Shown here: positions 22,381-33,683 of the stretch, piece by piece
Position numbering within the stretch: position 1 is the stretch's first letter
How the letters are laid out: the number at the start of each line of letters is the position of its first letter
Source of the DNA: Clusia tigrina
Lineage: Eukaryota; Arthropoda; Insecta; Diptera; Clusiidae
Assembly (NCBI GenBank): GCA_920105625.2
Contig: OV050030.1
Span: forward strand, 241,707,889-241,771,888
Direction of reading: 5' to 3'
Length of the DNA: 64,000 nt
Program-made: the position numbers and the translations under genes
Notes under the pieces: model-generated
What the model was told of the DNA's origin: nothing
Seen by the model: the letters and a program-made list of their open reading frames with translations, nothing else
Database searches by the model: none

Positions 22381-25300
22381 AAAGCTATGCTACCCTTGAG
22401 TCCCAAATCAAACACTGATAAAACTTCAAATGTCCCTAACTTCTATACGGTAAGTCCTACACCTATCAAAGTTTGCAAGATACAAATGCTTGTATATTTT
22501 TACTGGAGCGTCATAAAACCTTGCAGTTTTGTAACAATAAAGTACTCGAGCCTCTTGTCAATTTAAGCTATCGCTCAAAGCTATACTACCCTTGAGTCCC
22601 AAATCAAACACTGATAAAACTTCAAATGGCCCTAACTTCTATACGGTACGTCCTACACCTATCAAAGTTTGCAACATACAAATGCTTGTAACTTTTTACT
22701 GGAGCGTCATAAAACCTTGAAATTTTGTAACAATAAATTACTCGAGCCGCTTGTCAATTTAAGCTATCGCTGAAAGCTATGCTACCCTTGAGTCCCAAAT
22801 CAAACACAGATAAAACTTCAAATGGCCCTAATTTCTATACGGTACGTCCTACACCTATCAAATTTTGCAACATACAAATGCTTGTATCATTTTACTGGAG
22901 CGTCATAAAATTTTGAAATTTTGTAACAATAAAGTACTCGAGCCTCTTGTCAATTTAAGCTATCGCTCAAAGCTATGCTACCCTTGAGTCCCAAATCAAA
23001 CACTGAGAAAACTTCAAATGGCCCTAACTTCTATACGGTACGTCCTACACCTATCAAAGTTTGCAACATACAAATGCTTGTAACTTTTTACAGGAGCGTC
23101 ATAAAACCTTGAAATTTTGCAACAATAAAGTATTCGAGCCTCTTGTCAATTTAAGCTATCGCTCAAAGCTATGCTACCCTTGAGTCCCAAATCAAACACT
23201 GATAAAACTTCAAATATCCCTAACTTCTATACGGTAAGTCCAACACCTATCAAAGTTTGCAACATACAAATGCTTGTATATTTTTACTGGAGCGTCATAA
23301 AACCTTGCAGTTTTGTAACAATAAAGTACTCGAGTACTCTTATCAATTTAAGCTATCGCTCAAAGCTATGCTATGCTTGAGTCCCAAATCAAACACTGAT
23401 AAAACTTCAAATGGCCCTAACTTCTATACGGTACGTCCTACACCTATCAAAGTTTGCAACATACAAATGCTTGTAACTTTTTACTGGAGCGTCATAAAAC
23501 CTTGAAATTTTGTAACAATAAAGTACTCGAGCATCTTGTCAATTTAAGCTATCGCTCAAAGCTATGCTACCCTTGAGTCCCAAATCAAACACTGATAAAG
23601 CTTCAAATGGCCCTAACTTCTAAACGGTACGTCCTACACCTATCAAAGTTTGCAACATACAAATGCTTGTAACTTTTTACAGGAGCGTCATAAAACCTTG
23701 AAATTTTGTAACAATAAAGTACTCGAGCCTCTTGTCAGTTTAAGCTATCGCTCAAAGCTATGCTACCCTTGAGTCTTAAATCAAACACTGATAAAACTTC
23801 AAATGGCCCTAACTTCTACACTGTACGTCCTACACCTGCCAAAGTTTGCAACATACAAATGCTTGTAACTCGGTACAATAAAGTAGTCGAGCCTCTTGTC
23901 AATTTAAGCTATCGCTCAAAGCTATGCTACGCTTGAGTCCCAAATCAAACACTGATAAAACTTCAAATGGCCCTACCTTATATACGGTACGTCCTACACC
24001 TATCAAAGTTTGCAATATACAAATGCTTGTAACTTTTTACTGGAGCGTCATAAAACCTTGAAATTTTGTAACAATAAAGTACTCGAGCCTCTTGTCAATT
24101 TAAGCTATCGCTCAAAGCTACGCTACCCTTGAGTCCCAAATCAAACACTGATAAAACTTCAAATGGCCCTAACTTCTATACGGTACGTCCTACACCTATC
24201 AAAGTTTGCAACATACAAATGCTTGTAACTCTTTACTGGAGCGTCATAAAACCTTGAAATTTTGTAACAATAAAGAACTCGAGCCTCTTGTCAATTTAAG
24301 ATATCGCTCATAGCTATGCTACCCTTGAGTCCCAAATCAACCACTGATAAAACTTCAAATAGCCCTAACTTCTATACGGTACATCCTACACTATCAAAGT
24401 TTGCAACATACAAATGCTTGTAACTTTTTACTGGAGCATCATAAAACCTTGAAATTTTGTAACAATAAAGTACTCGAGCCTCTTGTCAATTTAAGCTATC
24501 GCTCAAAGCTACGCTACCCTTGAGTCCCAAATCAAACTCTGATAAAACTTCAAATGGCCCTAACTTCTATACGGCACGTCCTACACCTATCAATGTTTGC
24601 AACATACAAATGCTTGCAACTTTTTACTGGAGGTTCATAAAACCTTGAAATTTTGTAACAATAAAGTACTCGAGCCTCTTGTCAATTTAAGCTATCGCTC
24701 AAAGCTACGCTACCCTTGAGTCCCAAATCAAACACTGATAAAACTTCAAATGGCCCTAACTTCTATACGGTACGTCCTACACCTATCAAAGTTTGCAACA
24801 TACAAATGCTTGTAACTCTTTACTGGAGCGTCATAAAACCTTGAAAGTTTGTAACAATAAAGTACTCGAGCCTCTTGTCAATTTAAGCTATCGCTCAAAG
24901 CTATGCTACCCTTGAGTCCCAAATCAAACACTGATAAAACTTCAAAGGCCCTAACTTCTATACGGTACGTCCTACACCTATCAAAGTTTGCAACATACAA
25001 ATACTTGTAACTTTTTACTGGAACATCATAAAACCTTGAAATTTTGTAACAATAAAGTACTCGAGCCTCTTGTCAATTTAAGCTATCGCTCAAAGCTATA
25101 CTACCCTTGAGTCCCAAATCAATCACTGATAAAACTTCAAATGGCCCTAAATTCTATACGGTACGTCCTACACCTATCAAAGTTTGCAACATACAAATGC
25201 TTGTAACTTTTTACTGGAGCGTCATAAAACCTTGAAATTTTGTAACAATAAAGTACTCGAGCCTCTTGTCAATTTAAGCTATCGCTCAAAGCTACGCTAC

Positions 25301-26267
25301 CCTTGAGTCCCAAATCAAACACTGATAAAGCTTCAAATGGCCCTAACTTCTAAACGGTACGTCCTACACCTATCAAAGTTTGCAAAATACAAATGCTTGT
25401 AACTTTTTACAGGAGCGTCATAAAACCTTGAAATTTTGTAACAATAAAGTACTCGAGCCTCTTGTCAGTTTAAGCTATCGCTCAAAGCTATGCTACGCTT
25501 GAGTCCCAAATCAAACACTGATAAAACTTCAAATAGCCCTAACTTCTATACGGTACGTCCTACACCTATCAAAGTTTGCAACATACAAATGCTTGTAACT
25601 TTTTACTGGAGCATCATAAAACCTTGAAATTTTGTAACAATAAAGTACTCGAGCCTCTTGCCAATTTAAGCTTTCGCTCAAAGCTATGCTACCTTTGAGT
25701 CCCAAATCAAACACTGATAAAACTTCAAATGGCCCTAACTTCTATACGGTACGTCCTACACCTATCAAAGTTTGCAACATACAAATGCTTGTAACTCTTT
25801 ACTGGAGCGTCATAAAACCTTGAAAGTTTGTAACAATAAAGTACTCGAGCCTCTTGTCAATTTAAGCTATCGCTCAAAGCTATGCTACCCTTGATTCCCA
25901 AATCAAACACTGATAAAACTTCAAATGGCCCTAACTTCTATACGGTACGTCCTACACCTATCCAAGTTTGCAACATACAAATGCTTGTAACTTTTTACAG
26001 GAGCGTCATAAAATCTTGAAATTTTGTAACAATAAAGTACTCGAGCCTCTTGTCAATTTAAGCTATCGCTCAAAGCTATGCTACCCTTGAGTCCCAAATC
26101 AAACACTGATAAAACTTCAAATGTCCCTAACTTCTATACGGTAAGTCCTACACCTATCAAAGTTTGCAAGATACAAATGCTTGTGTATTTTTACTGGAGC
26201 GTCATAAAACCTTGCAGTTTTGTAACAATAAAGTACTCGAGCCTCTTGTCAATTTAAGCTATCGCTC
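22381..26267 (+). repeat. About 4-kb tandem duplication, copy 1 (3,887 bp)
   Basis: This run begins at an AAATGTCCC / CAAGATAC monomer and matches the following 4,083 bp. The shift is 3,887 bp up to about 24,020 and 4,083 bp afterwards, because this copy lacks one monomer: a g-type left half (CAATATAC at 24,013) continues directly into a right half with TTGTCAATTT and GCTACGCTACCC. Notable contents are a class B monomer at 23,165 and a 164-bp monomer at 23,754. I noticed only a few substitutions against copy 2, for example AATTTTGC near 22,862, CTTCAAATGG versus CTTCTAATGG near 22,820, and ACCCTT versus ACGCTT near 23,176. Confidence 0.92.
23754..23917 (+). repeat. 164-bp class E monomer with 32-bp deletion
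   Basis: GCTTGTAACT is joined to CGGTACAATAAAG at 23,870/23,871. The missing 32 bp run from the T-rich tract to just before the TTTCGGTAC site, so the left half is class E and the right half class f. The same join occurs at 27,757/27,758, which shows that the deletion happened before the 4-kb duplication. Confidence 0.93.
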
Positions 26268-29200
26268 AAAGCTATGCTACCCTTGAGTCCCAAATCAAAC
26301 ACTGATAAAACTTCAAATGTCCCTAACTTCTATACGGTAAGTCCTACACCTATCAAAGTTTGCAAGATACAAATGCTTGTATATTTTTACTGGAGCGTCA
26401 TAAAACCTTGCAGTTTTGTAACAATAAAGTACTCGAGCCTCTTGTCAATTTAAGCTATCGCTCAAAGCTATACTACCCTTGAGTCCCAAATCAAACACTG
26501 ATAAAACTTCAAATGGCCCTAACTTCTATACGGTACGTCCTACACCTATCAAAGTTTGCAACATACAAATGCTTGTAACTTTTTACTGGAGCGTCATAAA
26601 ACCTTGAAATTTTGTAACAATAAATTACTCGAGCCGCTTGTCAATTTAAGCTATCGCTGAAAGCTATGCTACCCTTGAGTCCCAAATCAAACACAGATAA
26701 AACTTCTAATGGCCCTAATTTCTATACGGTACGTCCTACACCTATCAAAGTTTGCAACATACAAATGCTTGTATCATTTTACTGGAGCGTCATAAAATTT
26801 TGAAATTTTGTAACAATAAAGTACTCGAGCCTCTTGTCAATTTAAGCTATCGCTCAAAGCTATGCTACCCTTGAGTCCCAAATCAAACACTGAGAAAACT
26901 TCAAATGGCCCTAACTTCTATACGGTACGTCCTACACCTATCAAAGTTTGCAACATACAAATGCTTGTAACTTTTTACAGGAGCGTCATAAAACCTTGAA
27001 ATTTTGCAACAATAAAGTATTCGAGCCTCTTGTCAATTTAAGCTATCGCTCAAAGCTATGCTACGCTTGAGTCCCAAATCAAACACTGATAAAACTTCAA
27101 ATATCCCTAACTTCTATACGGTAAGTCCAACACCTATCAAAGTTTGCAACATACAAATGCTTGTATATTTTTACTGGAGCGTCATAAAACCTTGCAGTTT
27201 TGTAACAATAAAGTACTCGAGTACTCTTATCAATTTAAGCTATCGCTCAAAGCTATGCTATGCTTGAGTCCCAAATCAAACACTGATAAAACTTCAAATG
27301 GCCCTAACTTCTATACGGTACGTCCTACACCTATCAAAGTTTGCAACATACAAATGCTTGTAACTTTTTACTGGAGCGTCATAAAACCTTGAAATTTTGT
27401 AACAATAAAGTACTCGAGCATCTTGTCAATTTAAGCTATCGCTCAAAGCTATGCTACCCTTGAGTCCCAAATCAAACACTGATAAAGCTTCAAATGGCCC
27501 TAACTTCTAAACGGTACGTCCTACACCTATCAAAGTTTGCAACATACAAATGCTTGTAACTTTTTACAGGAGCGTCATAAAACCTTGAAATTTTGTAACA
27601 ATAAAGTACTCGAGCCTCTTGTCAGTTTAAGCTATCGCTCAAAGCTATGCTACCCTTGAGTCTTAAATCAAACACTGATAAAACTTCAAATGGCCCTAAC
27701 TTCTACACTGTACGTCCTACACCTGCCAAAGTTTGCAACATACAAATGCTTGTAACTCGGTACAATAAAGTAGTCGAGCCTCTTGTCAATTTAAGCTATC
27801 GCTCAAAGCTATGCTACGCTTGAGTCCCAAATCAAACACTGATAAAACTTCAAATGGCCCTACCTTATATACGGTACGTCCTACACCTATCAAAGTTTGC
27901 AATATACAAATGCTTGTAACTTTTTACTGGAGCGTCATAAAACCTTGAAATTTTGTAACAATAAAGTACTCGAGCCTCTTGCCAATTTAAGCTATCGCTC
28001 AAAGCTATGCTACCCTTGAGTCCCAAATCAAACACTGATAAATCTTCAAATGGCCCTAACTTATATACGGTACGTCCTACACCTATCAATGTTTGCAACA
28101 TACAAATGCTTGCAACTTTTTACTGGAGGTTCATAAAACCTTGAAATTTTGTAACAATAAAGTACTCGAGCCTCTTGTCAATTTAAGCTATCGCTCAAAG
28201 CTACGCTACCCTTGAGTCCCAAATCAAACACTGATAAAACTTCAAATGGCCCTAACTTCTATACGGTACGTCCTACACCTATCAAAGTTTGCAACATACA
28301 AATGCTTGTAACTCTTTACTGGAGCGTCATAAAACCTTGAAATTTTGTAACAATAAAGAACTCGAGCCTCTTGTCAATTTAAGATATCGCTCATAGCTAT
28401 GCTACCCTTGAGTCCCAAATCAACCACTGATAAAACTTCAAATAGCCCTAACTTCTATACGGTACATCCTACACTATCAAAGTTTGCAACATACAAATGC
28501 TTGTAACTTTTTACTGGAGCATCATAAAACCTTGAAATTTTGTAACAATAAAGTACTCGAGCCTCTTGTCAATTTAAGCTATCGCTCAAAGCTACGCTAC
28601 CCTTGAGTCCCAAATCAAACTCTGATAAAACTTCAAATGGCCCTAACTTCTATACGGCACGTCCTACACCTATCAATGTTTGCAACATACAAATGCTTGC
28701 AACTTTTTACTGGAGGTTCATAAAACCTTGAAATTTTGTAACAATAAAGTACTCGAGCCTCTTGTCAATTTAAGCTATCGCTCAAAGCTACGCTACCCTT
28801 GAGTCCCAAATCAAACACTGATAAAACTTCAAATGGCCCTAACTTCTATACGGTACGTCCTACACCTATCAAAGTTTGCAACATACAAATGCTTGTAACT
28901 CTTTACTGGAGCGTCATAAAACCTTGAAAGTTTGTAACAATAAAGTACTCGAGCCTCTTGTCAATTTAAGCTATCGCTCAAAGCTATGCTACCCTTGAGT
29001 CCCAAATCAAACACTGATAAAACTTCAAAGGCCCTAACTTCTATACGGTACGTCCTACACCTATCAAAGTTTGCAACATACAAATACTTGTAACTTTTTA
29101 CTGGAACATCATAAAACCTTGAAATTTTGTAACAATAAAGTACTCGAGCCTCTTGTCAATTTAAGCTATCGCTCAAAGCTATACTACCCTTGAGTCCCAA

Positions 29201-30350
29201 ATCAATCACTGATAAAACTTCAAATGGCCCTAAATTCTATACGGTACGTCCTACACCTATCAAAGTTTGCAACATACAAATGCTTGTAACTTTTTACTGG
29301 AGCGTCATAAAACCTTGAAATTTTGTAACAATAAAGTACTCGAGCCTCTTGTCAATTTAAGCTATCGCTCAAAGCTACGCTACCCTTGAGTCCCAAATCA
29401 AACACTGATAAAGCTTCAAATGGCCCTAACTTCTAAACGGTACGTCCTACACCTATCAAAGTTTGCAAAATACAAATGCTTGTAACTTTTTACAGGAGCG
29501 TCATAAAACCTTGAAATTTTGTAACAATAAAGTACTCGAGCCTCTTGTCAGTTTAAGCTATCGCTCAAAGCTATGCTACGCTTGAGTCCCAAATCAAACA
29601 CTGATAAAACTTCAAATAGCCCTAACTTCTATACGGTACGTCCTACACCTATCAAAGTTTGCAACATACAAATGCTTGTAACTTTTTACTGGAGCATCAT
29701 AAAACCTTGAAATTTTGTAACAATAAAGTACTCGAGCCTCTTGCCAATTTAAGCTTTCGCTCAAAGCTATGCTACCTTTGAGTCCCAAATCAAACACTGA
29801 TAAAACTTCAAATGGCCCTAACTTCTATACGGTACGTCCTACACCTATCAAAGTTTGCAACATACAAATGCTTGTAACTCTTTACTGGAGCGTCATAAAA
29901 CCTTGAAAGTTTGTAACAATAAAGTACTCGAGCCTCTTGTCAATTTAAGCTATCGCTCAAAGCTATGCTACCCTTGATTCCCAAATCAAACACTGATAAA
30001 ACTTCAAATGGCCCTAACTTCTATACGGTACGTCCTACACCTATCCAAGTTTGCAACATACAAATGCTTGTAACTTTTTACAGGAGCGTCATAAAATCTT
30101 GAAATTTTGTAACAATAAAGTACTCGAGCCTCTTGTCAATTTAAGCTATCGCTCAAAGCTATGCTACCCTTGAGTCCCAAATCAAACACTGATAAAACTT
30201 CAAATGTCCCTAACTTCTATACGGTAAGTCCTACACCTATCAAAGTTTGCAAGATACAAATGCTTGTGTATTTTTACTGGAGCGTCATAAAACCTTGCAG
30301 TTTTGTAACAATAAAGTACTCGAGCCTCTTGTCAATTTAAGCTATCGCTC
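26268..30350 (+). repeat. About 4-kb tandem duplication, copy 2 (4,083 bp)
   Basis: Counterpart of 22,381-26,267, ending with the TTGTGTATTTTT monomer at 30,155 that matches 26,072. It retains both g (27,805) and h (28,001). Shared odd features confirm the pairing: the 32-bp deletion near 27,757, the 1-bp deletion CTACACTATC, the 1-bp deletion CAAAGGCCC, TCAATCACTG, CTAAATTC and TATCCAAG. Confidence 0.92.
27641..27804 (+). repeat. 164-bp monomer with 32-bp deletion, second copy
   Basis: Exact structural counterpart of 23,754-23,917, shifted by 3,887 bp. With the 115-, 138- and 180-bp copies it is one of the few monomers that break the 196-bp register. Confidence 0.93.
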
Positions 30351-31722
30351 AAAGCTATGCTACCTTTGAGTCCCAAATCAAACACTGATAAAACTTCAAA
30401 TAGCCCTAACTTCTATACGGTACGTCCTACACCTATCAAAGTTTGCAACATACAAATGCTTGTAACTTTTTACTGGAGCGTCATAAAACCTTGAAATTTT
30501 GTAACAATAAAGTACTCGAGCCTCTTGTCAATTTAAGTTATCGCTCAAAGCTATGATACCCTTGGGTCCCAAATCAAACACTGATAAATCTTCAAATGGT
30601 ACTAACTTCTATACGGTGCATCCTATACCTATGAAAGTTTGCAACATGCAATTGCTTGTAACTTTTTACTGGAGCGTCATAAAACCTTGAAATTTTGTAA
30701 CAATAAAGTACTCGAGCCTCTTGTCAATTTAAGCTATCGCTCAAAGCTATGCTACCCTTGAGTCCCAAATCAAACACTGATAAAACTTCAAATGGCCCTA
30801 ACTTCTATACGGTACGTCTTACACCTATCAAACTTTGCATCATACAAATGCTTGTAACTTTTTACTGGAGCGTCATAAAACCTTGAAAGTTTGTAACAAT
30901 AAAGTACTCGAGCCGCTTGTCAATTTAAGCTATCGCTGAAAGCTATGCTACCCTTGAGTCCCAAATCAAACACAGATAAAACTTCAAATGGCCCTAATTT
31001 CTATACGGTGCATCCTATACCTATGAAAGTTTGCAACATGCAATTGCTTGTAACTTTTTACTGGAGCGTCATAAAACCTTGAAATTTTGTAACAATAAAG
31101 TACTCGAGCCTCTTGTCAATTTAAGCTATCGCTCAAAGCTATGCTACCCTTGAGTCCCAAATCAAACACTGATAAAACTTCAAATGGCCCTAACTTCTAT
31201 ACGGTACGTCCTACACCTATCAAACTTTGCATCATACAAATGCTTGTAACTTTTTACTGGAGCTTCATAAAACCTTGAAAGTTTGTAACAATAAAGTACT
31301 CGAGCCGCTTGTCAATTTCAGCTATCGCTGAAAGCTATGCTACCCTTGAATCCCAAATCAAACACAGATAAAACTTTAAATGGCCCTAATTTCTATACGG
31401 TACGTCCTACACCTATCAAAGTTTGCAACATACAAATGCTTGTATCATTTTACTGGAGCGTCATAAAATTTTGAAATTTTGTAACAATAAAGTACTCGAG
31501 CCTCTTGTCAATTTAAGCTATCGCTCAAAGCTATGCTACCCTTGAGTCCCAAATCAAACACTGAGAAAACTTCAAATGGGACTAACTTCTATACGGTACG
31601 TCCTACACCTATCAAAGTTTGCAACATACAAATGCTTGTAACTTTTTACAGGAGCGTCATAAAACCTTGAAATTTTGCAACAATAAAGTATTCGAGCCTC
31701 TTGTCAATTTAAGCTATCGCTC
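30351..31722 (+). repeat. 7-monomer block, copy 1 (shift 4,314 bp)
   Basis: Starts: 30,351 (ACCTTTGAG, AAATAGCCC), 30,547 H, 30,743 I with the rare CGTCTTACACC, 30,939 a, 31,135 I/b with GCTTCAT and TTTCAGCTATCG, 31,331 c with CTTTAAATGG, 31,527 (CACTGAGAAAAC, ATGGGACTAAC). All seven, with the rare words, recur at 34,665-36,036. Confidence 0.9.
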
Positions 31723-33290
31723 AAAGCTATGCTACCCTTGAGTCTTAAATCAAACACTGATAAAACTTCAAATGGCCCTAACTTCTACACTGTACGTCCT
31801 ACACCAGCCAAAGTTTGCAACATACAAATGCTTGTAACTTTTTACTGGAGCGTCATAAAACCTTGAAAGTTTGTAACAATAAAGTACTCGAGCCGCTTGT
31901 CAATTTAAGCTATCGCTGAAAGCTATGCTACCCTTGAATCCCAAATCAAACACAGATAAAACTTCAAATGGCCCTAATTTCTATACGGTACGTCCTACAC
32001 CTATCAAAGTTTGCGACATACAAATGCTTGTAACTTTTTACTGGAGCGTCATAAAACCTTGAAATTTTGTAACAATAAAGTACTCGAGCCTCTTGTCAAT
32101 TTAAGCTATCGCTCAAAGCTATGCTACCCTTGAGTCCCAAATCAAACACTGATAAAGCTTCAAATGGCCCTAACTTCTAAACGGTACGTCCTACACCTAT
32201 CAAAGTTTGCAACATACAAATGCTTGTAACTTTTTACAGGAGCGTCATAAAACCTTGAAATTTTGTAACAATAAAGTACTCGAGCCTCTTGTCAGTTTAA
32301 GCTATCGCTCAAAGCTATGCTACCCTTGAGTCTTAAATCAAACACTGATAAAACTTCAAATGGCCCTAACTTCTACACTGTACGTCCTACACCTGCCAAA
32401 GTTTGCAACATACAAATGCTTGTAACTTTTTACTGGAGCGTCATAAAACCTTGAAATTTTGTAACAATAAAGAACTCGAGCCTCTTGTCAATTTAAGATA
32501 TCGCTCATAGCTATGCTACCCTTGAGTCCCAAATCAACCACTGATAAAACTTCAAATAGCCCTAACTTCTATACGGTACATCCTACACCTATCAAAGTTT
32601 GCAACATACAAATGCTTGTAACTTTTTACTGGAGCATCATAAAACCTTGAAATTTTGTAACAATAAAGTACTCGAGCCTCTTGTCAATTTAAGATATCGC
32701 TCAAAGCTATGATACCCTTGGGTCCCAAATCAAACACTGATAAATCTTCAAATGGTACTAACTTCTATACGGTGCATCCTATACCTATGAAAGTTTGCAA
32801 CATGCAATTGCTTGTAACTTTTTACTGGAGCGTCATAAAACCTTGAAATTTTGTAACAATAAAGTACTCGAGCCTCTTGTCAATTTAGGCTATCGCTCAA
32901 AGCTATGCTACCCTTGAGTCCCAAATCAAACACTGATAAAACTTCAAATGGCCCTAACTTCTATACGGTACGTCCTACACCTATCAAACTTTGCATCATA
33001 CAAATGCTTGTAACTTTTTACTGGAGCGTCATCAAACCTTGAAAGTTTGTAACAATAAAGTACTCGAGCCGCTTGTCAATTTAAGCTATCGCTGAAAGCT
33101 ATGCTACCCTCGAGTCCCAAATCAAACACAGATAAAACTTCAAATGGCCCTAATTTCTATACGGTGCATCCTATACCTATGAAAGTTTGCAACATGCAAT
33201 TGCTTGTAACTTTTTACTGGAGCGTCATAAAACCTTGAAATTTTGTAACAATAAAGTACTCGAGCCTCTTGTCAATTTAAGCTATCGCTC
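31723..33290 (+). repeat. Eight monomers leading into the 14-mer HOR
   Basis: 31,723 (E left half, I right half), 31,919 (GAATCCC, TTTGCGACATAC), then 32,115 D, 32,311 E, 32,507 F, 32,703 H, 32,899 I, 33,095 a with CCCTCGAG. The last six are monomers 9-14 of the 14-mer unit, so the 14-mer array effectively begins at 32,115 with a partial round. Confidence 0.85.
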
Positions 33291-33487
33291 AAAGCTATGC
33301 TACCCTTGAGTCCCAAATCAAACACTGATAAAACTTCAAATGGCCCTAACTTCTATACGGTAAGTCCAACACCTATCAAAGTTTGCAACATACAAATGCT
33401 TGTATATTTTTACTGGAGCGTCATAAAACCTAGCAGTTTTGTAACAATAAAGAACTCGAGTACTCTTATCAATTTAAGCTATCGCTC

Positions 33488-33683
33488 AAAGCTATGCTAC
33501 GCTTGAGTCCCAAATCAAACACTGATAAAACTTCAAATGGCCCTAACTTCTATACGGTACGTCCTACACCTATCAAAGTTTGCAACATACAAATGCTTGT
33601 AACTTTTTACTGGAGCGTCATAAAACCTTGAAATTTTGTAACAATAAAGTACTCGAGCCTCTTGTCAATTTAAGCTATCGCTC
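33488..33683 (+). repeat. Representative near-consensus 196-bp monomer
   Basis: This copy is close to the commonest base at nearly every position and can stand for the family; its main departure is ACGCTTGAG where many copies have ACCCTTGAG. Counting a consensus-like monomer by hand gives A 65, T 58, C 47, G 26. Landmarks by monomer position: 1-11 AAAGCTATGCT; 38-51 ATAAAACTTCAAAT; 66-75 TACGGTACGT with two CpGs; 87-110 a very constant stretch around TTTGCAACATAC; 114-121 a C-T5-A run; 133-147 a second ATAAAAC-type word; 156-161 AATAAA; 161-170 AGTACTCGAG (ScaI and XhoI sites); 183-196 TTAAGCTATCGCTC. There are five CpGs. Stops occur in all three forward frames of the array because the frame shifts by one base per monomer. 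Confidence 0.95.
33643..33648 (+). promoter_or_regulatory. AATAAA word carried by nearly every monomer (example)
   Basis: AATAAA occurs at monomer positions 156-161 within GTAACAATAAAG on the + strand, and almost every monomer keeps it, even where the flanking AGTACTCGAG is mutated to AGTAGTCGAG, AGTATTCGAG or AGAACTCGAG. It matches the eukaryotic poly(A) signal core. Whether it acts as one is unknown; in an A+T-rich repeat it may be chance fixed in the founder monomer. The two GTAAAATAAAG copies (near 9,202 and 19,790) still contain it. Confidence 0.3.

Noticed and set aside
22420..22520. TATA-like words (TGTATATTTTT in B-type monomers, TTATATACGG in class g) as promoters
   Set aside because: They arise from one or two substitutions in an A+T-rich repeat, have no accompanying elements, and precede no gene.
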